A stretch of DNA of 10,872 bases from CAZRGV01 sp964599655 (lineage in GTDB: Bacteria > Planctomycetota > Planctomycetia > Isosphaerales > Isosphaeraceae), in the NCBI GenBank assembly GCA_964599655.1, contig CAZRGV010000174.1:1-10872 (forward strand). Reading direction: 5' to 3'. Within the stretch, counting starts at the first letter, position 1, and each line of letters begins with the position of its first letter. The position numbers and the translations under genes were made by a program. Of the stretch, positions 7,146 to 10,872 are shown piece after piece. Under the pieces are notes generated by a model. The model had not been told where the DNA came from and ran no database searches. It saw only the letters and a list, made by a program, of their open reading frames with translations.

Positions 7146-8636
7146 ATGAATCGATCCGATCGCCGAAGGTTCGTCCGGGTCGCGGTGTTTGGCATGGCTT
7201 CGGCGCTGCTCTGGTTGGCGTCGAGGACCTCGTGCGCGGACGACTCCGCCAAACCATCCGCCCCGAGGCCAAACATCGTCTTCGCCATCGCCGACGACTG
7301 GTCCTGGCCTCACGCGGGAATCTATGGCGATCCTGTGGTCCAAACCCCGACATTCGACCGGGTCGCCCGCGAGGGCGTGCTCTTCTCTCGCGCCTTCTGC
7401 GTCTCGCCGTCGTGCACTCCATCGCGAGGGGCCATTCTCACCGGGCAGACGATTCACCGGCTCGAAGAAGGCGGCAATCTCTGGAGCATCCTCCCGAAGA
7501 AGTTCCAGACATATCCAGATCTGCTCGAAGCGCAGGGCTATCACGTCGGCCTGACGGGCAAGGGCTGGGGTCCGGGCAGCCTGGAAGGGACGGGACGGAC
7601 CCGCAACCCGGCCGGTCCCGCCTTCAAGAGCTTCGGCGAGTTCTTGAAGTCCGTTCCCGAGGGAAAGCCCTTCTGCTACTGGTTCGGCAGCTCCGACCCA
7701 CACCGACCTTACGAACAAGGGTCCGGCCTGAAGTCGGGCAAATCGCCCGAGAAGGTCCTCGTCCCACCCTACTTGCCGGACTCACCTGAGGTTCGGAGCG
7801 ACATGCTGGATTACTACGTCGAGGTCGAGCGATTCGACCGCCAGGTGGGCCAGATCCTTGAGGCCCTGGAGGCCGCCGGCCTGGCCGAGAATACGATCGT
7901 CGTCATGACGAGCGACAACGGCATGCCGTTTCCTCGGGCCAAGGCCAACCTGTACGACGCCGGAACACATATGCCACTGGCCATCCGCTGGCCAGCGAAG
8001 GTCGAGGCGGGCCGCACGGTGACCAACTTCGTCAGCTTCACCGACTTCGCCCCGACCTTCCTCGAAGCCGCCGGCCTCACGCCCTTGCCCGAGATGACCG
8101 GCCGCAGTTTCCTCGGCCTTCTTATCCGCGAACCCTACCTGGGTCGTGACCGTGCCTTCGTCGAACGAGAACGCCACGCCAACGTGCGAGCCGGCGACCT
8201 GAGCTATCCCAGTCGAGCTGTTCGCACGGATAGGTTTCTTTATATCCGCAATTTGCGACCGGATCGATGGCCCGCCGGCGACCCCGAGATGTACAGGGCG
8301 GTCGGCCCGTTCGGTGATGTCGATGGCTCCCCTTCGAAGGACTTCATCCTGTCGCACCGCGAGGATCCGAAGCTCGCACCCTACTTCCGGTTCGCCTTCG
8401 CCAAGCGGCCCGAGGAGGAACTTTACGACCTCGAGACCGACCCCTGGCAGTTGACGAACGTCGCCGACCACCCGAACTACCTCAGGGTCAAGAAGGAGCT
8501 TCGTGATTCACTCGACCTCTGGATGAAGGAAACCGACGACCCACGCGCCTTGCACGACGACGACCGATGGGACCATTACCCCTATTTCGGCCAGATCCGA
8601 AAGCCTTCCGTTTCGACCAGAAAGGAACGACCATAG
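7146..8636 (+). CDS. Tat-exported formylglycine-dependent sulfatase
   Basis: 496 residues from ATG 7146, preceded by AAGGAA (7132-7137) at eight bases. The N-terminus carries RRRFVR at 6-11, fitting the twin-arginine pattern, then a hydrophobic core and a probable cut near SCA at 29-31. Active-site elements: metal ligands Asp50-Asp51 in the IADDW strand, the signature C90-T-P-S-R94 (Cys90 being the residue converted to formylglycine), Lys139 in LTGKG, His186 in SSDPHRPY, and Asp257-Asn258 in TSDNG. LYDLETDPWQLTNVA at 426-440 is the usual C-terminal sulfatase block. Known members cleave sulfate esters or N-sulfate from polysaccharides or glycosaminoglycan-like glycans in the periplasm or outside. 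The length and motifs suggest an S1-type enzyme; the exact substrate class is not readable. Planctomycetes carry many such genes. An upstream in-frame start at 7041 is rejected because it precedes the Tat signal. Confidence 0.94.
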   Translation: MNRSDRRRFVRVAVFGMASALLWLASRTSCADDSAKPSAPRPNIVFAIADDWSWPHAGIYGDPVVQTPTFDRVAREGVLFSRAFCVSPSCTPSRGAILTGQTIHRLEEGGNLWSILPKKFQTYPDLLEAQGYHVGLTGKGWGPGSLEGTGRTRNPAGPAFKSFGEFLKSVPEGKPFCYWFGSSDPHRPYEQGSGLKSGKSPEKVLVPPYLPDSPEVRSDMLDYYVEVERFDRQVGQILEALEAAGLAENTIVVMTSDNGMPFPRAKANLYDAGTHMPLAIRWPAKVEAGRTVTNFVSFTDFAPTFLEAAGLTPLPEMTGRSFLGLLIREPYLGRDRAFVERERHANVRAGDLSYPSRAVRTDRFLYIRNLRPDRWPAGDPEMYRAVGPFGDVDGSPSKDFILSHREDPKLAPYFRFAFAKRPEEELYDLETDPWQLTNVADHPNYLRVKKELRDSLDLWMKETDDPRALHDDDRWDHYPYFGQIRKPSVSTRKERP

Positions 8637-8749
8637 AATCCCATGGAATTAACGGTCGCCCGTCGAGATCCGTGAAGCCAGCGATCCCTCCGGCCGGGTC
8701 CCTGGAGATCTCGGCCTCGATCGCCAGGGGGCCTTCCTGTCGGGCTTCG

Positions 8750-8785
8750 GACTCGAGGTCCTCGGGCGACCGTCTTGATCGAGTC
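8750..8785. terminator. Possible hairpin between sulfatase and tRNA-Lys
   Basis: The arms GACTCGA (8750-8756) and TCGAGTC (8779-8785) pair perfectly, and inside them GGTC (8757-8760) pairs with GACC (8768-8771). It lies where the sulfatase transcript (+) and the tRNA transcript (-) converge, which suits a two-way terminator, but there is no T-run. The remaining sequence between 8637 and 8825 shows nothing recognisable. Confidence 0.3.
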
Positions 8786-8825
8786 GCGATTCTTCGCATT
8801 GTACGACTGCTTGAATGTTAGAAAG

Positions 8826-8897
8826 TGGGGCCGGAGGGATTTGAACCCCCGCCTCCCGGGTTAAAAGCCCGATGTGCTGCCGTTACACCACGACCCC
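8826..8897 (-). tRNA. tRNA-Lys (anticodon TTT)
   Basis: A 72-base cloverleaf read by eye on the minus strand. The acceptor GGGGTCG pairs with CGGCCCC (one T-G pair). The D arm is GTGT/GCAC. The anticodon stem TCGGG/CCCGG closes the loop CTTTTAA, giving anticodon TTT. The T arm is GGGGG TTCAAAT CCCTC. The discriminator base is A. The 3' CCA is not encoded, so it must be added after transcription. Confidence 0.93.
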
Positions 8898-8969
8898 TTG
8901 TTGAGCATGTCGAGTCGTGGCCGGCGTTTGCGTCGCCGCATCAGTGACCTCGCTGACAGGGGGTTCCAG

Positions 8970-9043
8970 TCGGGATGGCCGGATTTGAACCGGCGATCTC
9001 CTGCGCCCAGGGCAGGCGGATTCCCAAGCTTTCCCACATCCCG
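8970..9043 (-). tRNA. tRNA-Pro-like (anticodon TGG), odd anticodon loop
   Basis: A 74-base cloverleaf on the minus strand. The acceptor CGGGATG pairs fully with CATCCCG, including the C1-G72 pair typical of bacterial tRNA-Pro. The D stem is GGAA/ATCC (three pairs) with GG in the loop. The anticodon stem CCTGC/GCAGG is perfect, the T arm is GCCGG TTCAAAT CCGGC, and the discriminator is A. The loop reads CCTGGGC, which places TGG at 34-36 and G at 37, as in tRNA-Pro. However position 33 is C instead of the near-universal T, and 32 and 38 are both C. CCA is not encoded. It may be a functional variant or a decaying copy. It lies 72 bases upstream of tRNA-Lys in the same direction. Confidence 0.82.
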
Positions 9044-9130
9044 GTCGGGAAGGGGGGTGACGCCGTGGGATTCGATGGCCCTTCCACTTGGATAGAGCCG
9101 ACGATTGGGCAAGAGGTTCGCGGATCGGGA

Positions 9131-9149
9131 CGGGTTCCGGTTCAACCCG
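9131..9149 (-). terminator. Stem-loop just after the E2-like gene
   Basis: CGGGTT and AACCCG form a perfect six-base stem around a seven-base loop, starting 14 bases beyond the E2-like stop codon. No T-run follows. It may end or process the FHA-RING-E2 transcript before the tRNA genes, which lie further along the same strand. Confidence 0.35.
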
Positions 9150-9162
9150 GCTGCGTCGAGGC

Positions 9163-9837
9163 TCAAGGCCTTGGGATTCGAAGGTCCGTGCCGCACTTCG
9201 GGCAGGTGATCTCCATCCCGGCATGGTCCCGCTGGGCGGACAGCTTGCTCAGGCATTTTGGACACTTGAACATGATGTCGGCCGAAGGTGCCAGCGAGGG
9301 GGGAGGGGCGGAGGAACGTGCGGCCGTGGCCGGTCGGTTCGATGGGGTGGACGGAGTTGTGGCGGGTGTGCGGGGAATGGTAACGGTCAAGGGCCTGGGG
9401 TCGATGGGGAGATGATTAAGGTTTTCCTCGACCCAGCGGGCGGCCTCGCCGTTGAGCGGGCTTTTGATGTTGTAGCACTGGAAGGCGATCATCTCGCCGA
9501 TCCGGAGGATGATCGCGAGCAAGGACTCACCAGCCGACCAGTGGTCGCCGATGCAGATCGAGTGCGGGGCGATGTTGGGGTGGAAGACCGGCGAGAGCAT
9601 CCGGCACAGGGGGGCCTGTCGGGGATAGGAGCGCAGGAGGGTGATCTCGGCGAGGTGCTCGTCCTTCTCGACGATCGAGCCGTCGGGCCGTTCTTCCAGG
9701 CCCTTGACACGATAGGCAATGTGGTAGCGCTGCGGGGGGGTTCCGGCGGTACCGGCGACGGAGATCAGGCGATGCTCGCGGAGAGCCTCGCGAATGGAGT
9801 CCCAGTCGGCCTGGAGTCGCCTGGTAGAGACGTTCAC
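9163..9837 (-). CDS. Ubiquitin-conjugating E2-like protein with zinc ribbon
   Basis: 224 residues from GTG 9837, with GAGGTGAT just upstream. Residues 1-145 follow the UBC fold order: N-terminal helix (about 4-21), strands through YHIAYRVKGL and HLAEITLLRSYPRQAPLCRM, then the E2 landmark HPN at 86-88, a probable catalytic Cys95 in SICIGDHW, Trp100, and helical LLAIILRIGEMI then SPLNGEAARWVEENL. The nine-residue distance from His to Cys and the following Trp match eukaryotic E2 enzymes closely. After a Pro/Ser/Thr-rich linker (about 155-186) comes a zinc ribbon with C192-x2-C195 and C212-x2-C215. Known E2 proteins carry ubiquitin-like modifiers as thioesters; here I infer the same chemistry for an unidentified modifier. 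It lies 57 bases after a RING-like gene, its natural partner. The alternative, a non-catalytic RWD-like adaptor, is less likely because HPN and Cys are both kept. Confidence 0.85.
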   Translation of the reverse strand: MNVSTRRLQADWDSIREALREHRLISVAGTAGTPPQRYHIAYRVKGLEERPDGSIVEKDEHLAEITLLRSYPRQAPLCRMLSPVFHPNIAPHSICIGDHWSAGESLLAIILRIGEMIAFQCYNIKSPLNGEAARWVEENLNHLPIDPRPLTVTIPRTPATTPSTPSNRPATAARSSAPPPSLAPSADIMFKCPKCLSKLSAQRDHAGMEITCPKCGTDLRIPRP

Positions 9838-9840
9838 AAG

Positions 9841-9848
9841 ATCACCTC
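9841..9848 (-). promoter_or_regulatory. Shine-Dalgarno site of the E2-like gene
   Basis: GAGGTGAT on the minus strand, its GAGG core seven bases before the GTG at 9837. It supports a GTG start and independent translation after the 57-base gap behind the RING-like gene. Confidence 0.65.
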
Positions 9849-9894
9849 GGTCTTCCGGAATGCGAGCGTGCTTGCCTCACGTGAGGGGGCGCGT

Positions 9895-10476
9895 TCACCA
9901 ACCCGCCGCGAAGATGGCGACCATCAGGCCCACGTAGGCAAGCGAGAGGCCCAGCGAGCCATAGATGAGGAGCTGGGAGTAGTCGGCGGCCCGTCGGGCC
10001 ATTTTCCGGCGGTTCGCGGCCCAGACGCCGCTGACGGGCAGCGTGACCGGGGCCAGGATGCCGAAGGCGCTGGCGGCCAGCAAGAGCGAGGCGAGCAGCG
10101 TCTCCCGCTTCGCGGCCGCCTTGCGATCGAGCTGAGCTTGGTAGTCCTCGGGCGACATCGGGGCGCGGGTCTCGAAGACCGCCTTGCACTTGGGGCATTT
10201 CAGGGAGGAGGCGATCAGCTCCTCGCCGCACGAGGGGCAGATCTTGGTGTCGCCCCAGGCGCCGGTCTCGGCTCTGGTCGAGACGACGAGCTTCATGGCG
10301 TCGGGCGCGCGCTTGCAGCCGTAGGTGCCGCAGCCGTCGTTGTGCAGCCAGCAGTCGGCATGATAGACCGCCTGGCACGAGTCGCAGGTGCGGGTCGCCT
10401 CGTGCGGCTGCATCGGGGCCTGACAGATGGCGCAGACGCCGCCTCGGGAGGTTGCCGGAAGGGTCAAATCGGGCAT
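9895..10476 (-). CDS. RING-like zinc finger membrane protein, E3 candidate
   Basis: 193 residues from ATG 10476, with GAGGGAG (10487-10493) ten bases upstream. The N-terminus carries a RING-type or treble-clef finger with C15-x2-C18, C31-x2-C34, H39-x2-C42, C49 and C54, including the YHADCW and DGCGTYGC blocks seen in bacterial RING-like proteins. A second zinc ribbon follows: C80-x2-C83 and C94-x2-C97. Residues 103-127 are polar and charged. Two hydrophobic segments at about 127-147 and 169-192, separated by a basic stretch (NRRKMARRA), predict two membrane helices with the fingers in the cytoplasm. Known RING domains recruit an E2 and promote modifier transfer; with the E2-like gene next door, a membrane-bound E3 role is the natural inference. 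The start lies six bases after the FHA gene stop, so the two are probably translated from one message. Confidence 0.83.
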   Translation of the reverse strand: MPDLTLPATSRGGVCAICQAPMQPHEATRTCDSCQAVYHADCWLHNDGCGTYGCKRAPDAMKLVVSTRAETGAWGDTKICPSCGEELIASSLKCPKCKAVFETRAPMSPEDYQAQLDRKAAAKRETLLASLLLAASAFGILAPVTLPVSGVWAANRRKMARRAADYSQLLIYGSLGLSLAYVGLMVAIFAAGW

Positions 10477-10482
10477 GATGGG

Positions 10483-10872
10483 TCAGCTCCCTCGCGAGCG
10501 GTATTCGAGCTCGGTCGAGCCGATGGAGATCAGGTCGCCATCTCGGAGGATCCGGCGCTGGACGCGAGCGCCGTTGACGAAGGTTCCCTCGAACGTATCG
10601 AGATCTTCGAGCTCGTAGGTCCGTCCCAATCGGGTCAGGCGCGCGTGCTCGGTCCGCACGGCCGGGTCCTTAAAGAGGAAGATCTCGCACTGGCTGGAGC
10701 TGCCGATCGTCGTCGGGCTGCGATGGACGACGAACTGTTTGCCCTGGAGCGGGCCGGTGCGGAGCAGGAGCCAGGCCTCCTTCGAGAGCTGCTCGACCAG
10801 TCCGATGCAGAAACCGACCATGAGTCCGACCATCGTGAAACCGACCGCTCGGCTGAGTTCGGCCCCGTCGGA
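10483..10872 (-). CDS. FHA-domain protein, N-terminus outside window
   Basis: The frame stays open to the right window edge; ATG 10833 may not be the true start, because 13 further codons upstream are open and read plausibly. 129 residues are visible. Visible residues 9-27 are hydrophobic with a glycine zipper (Gly16, Gly20, Gly24), suggesting a membrane-embedded or packed helix. The FHA domain covers about 37-126: FVVHRSPTTIGSSSQCEIFL, TEHARLTRLG, YELEDLDTFEGTFVNG, and ILRDGDLISIG. FHA domains bind phosphothreonine peptides. Here the usual Gly-Arg at the first loop is Gly-Ser (57-58), and the usual Ser-x-x-His is Thr-Glu-His (75-77), while the Asn of GTFVNG (100) is kept, so phosphopeptide affinity may be altered. 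It is the first visible gene of the FHA-RING-E2 series and could link that module to Ser/Thr kinase signalling. Confidence 0.85.
   Translation of the reverse strand, partial: SDGAELSRAVGFTMVGLMVGFCIGLVEQLSKEAWLLLRTGPLQGKQFVVHRSPTTIGSSSQCEIFLFKDPAVRTEHARLTRLGRTYELEDLDTFEGTFVNGARVQRRILRDGDLISIGSTELEYRSRGS

Noticed and set aside
7782..8471. A 229-residue minus-strand frame inside the sulfatase gene
   Set aside because: It is antisense to the conserved sulfatase core and has no domain signature of its own.
1..10872. CRISPR array, riboswitch, rRNA or phage genes
   Set aside because: I saw no regularly spaced repeats, no recognisable riboswitch core, no rRNA sequence, and no capsid, portal or integrase motif.

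Overview
The window looks like a GC-rich chromosomal segment of a planctomycete, most likely of the Isosphaera/Singulisphaera type. The reasons are a DUF1501 protein, a Tat-exported formylglycine sulfatase, a secreted fumarylacetoacetate-hydrolase-like protein, and a cluster of FHA, RING-like and E2-like proteins. This rests on gene content and protein style, not on a search.

Layout. Positions 3-1022 (+) hold the C-terminal part of a DUF1501 protein. A gene-free stretch of about 550 bases follows, with one good hairpin. At 1573-2982 (+) is a complete PaaK/CapK-like adenylate-forming ligase. It converges on 3054-4325 (-), a membrane-anchored SGNH-hydrolase-like protein. A run of ten N (4399-4408) marks an assembly gap, followed by an AT-richer stretch with no recognisable gene. 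Positions 4653-5075 (-) encode a small CPCC-type cysteine-rich protein. Positions 5168-6021 are a transposon graveyard: the N-terminus of a DDE transposase on + runs directly into a gutted IS66 tnpC relic on -. Positions 6026-6904 (-, secreted FAH-family protein) and 7146-8636 (+, Tat sulfatase) diverge from a shared 241-base upstream region. Two tRNA genes on the minus strand follow: Lys(TTT) at 8826-8897 and a Pro(TGG)-like tRNA with a very unusual anticodon loop at 8970-9043.

The most interesting part is the minus-strand cluster running from the right edge to 9163. It contains an FHA-domain protein (cut by the window edge), a RING-like zinc-finger protein with two membrane helices and a second zinc ribbon, and a protein with a near-canonical ubiquitin-conjugating E2 fold fused to a C-terminal zinc ribbon. 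The E2 keeps the HPN motif, the catalytic cysteine and the downstream Trp. FHA and RING genes are 6 bases apart, and RING and E2 genes 57 bases apart, so they are probably one transcription unit. I read this as an E2 plus RING-type E3 conjugation module, membrane-tethered through the RING protein and coupled to a signalling (FHA) protein. No ubiquitin-like modifier, E1 or JAB peptidase lies inside the window; these would have to be upstream or elsewhere.

The left and right halves show no obvious shared pathway. The sulfatase and the SGNH and CapK-like proteins suggest surface or extracellular polysaccharide chemistry typical of the group, but no metabolic operon is complete here.
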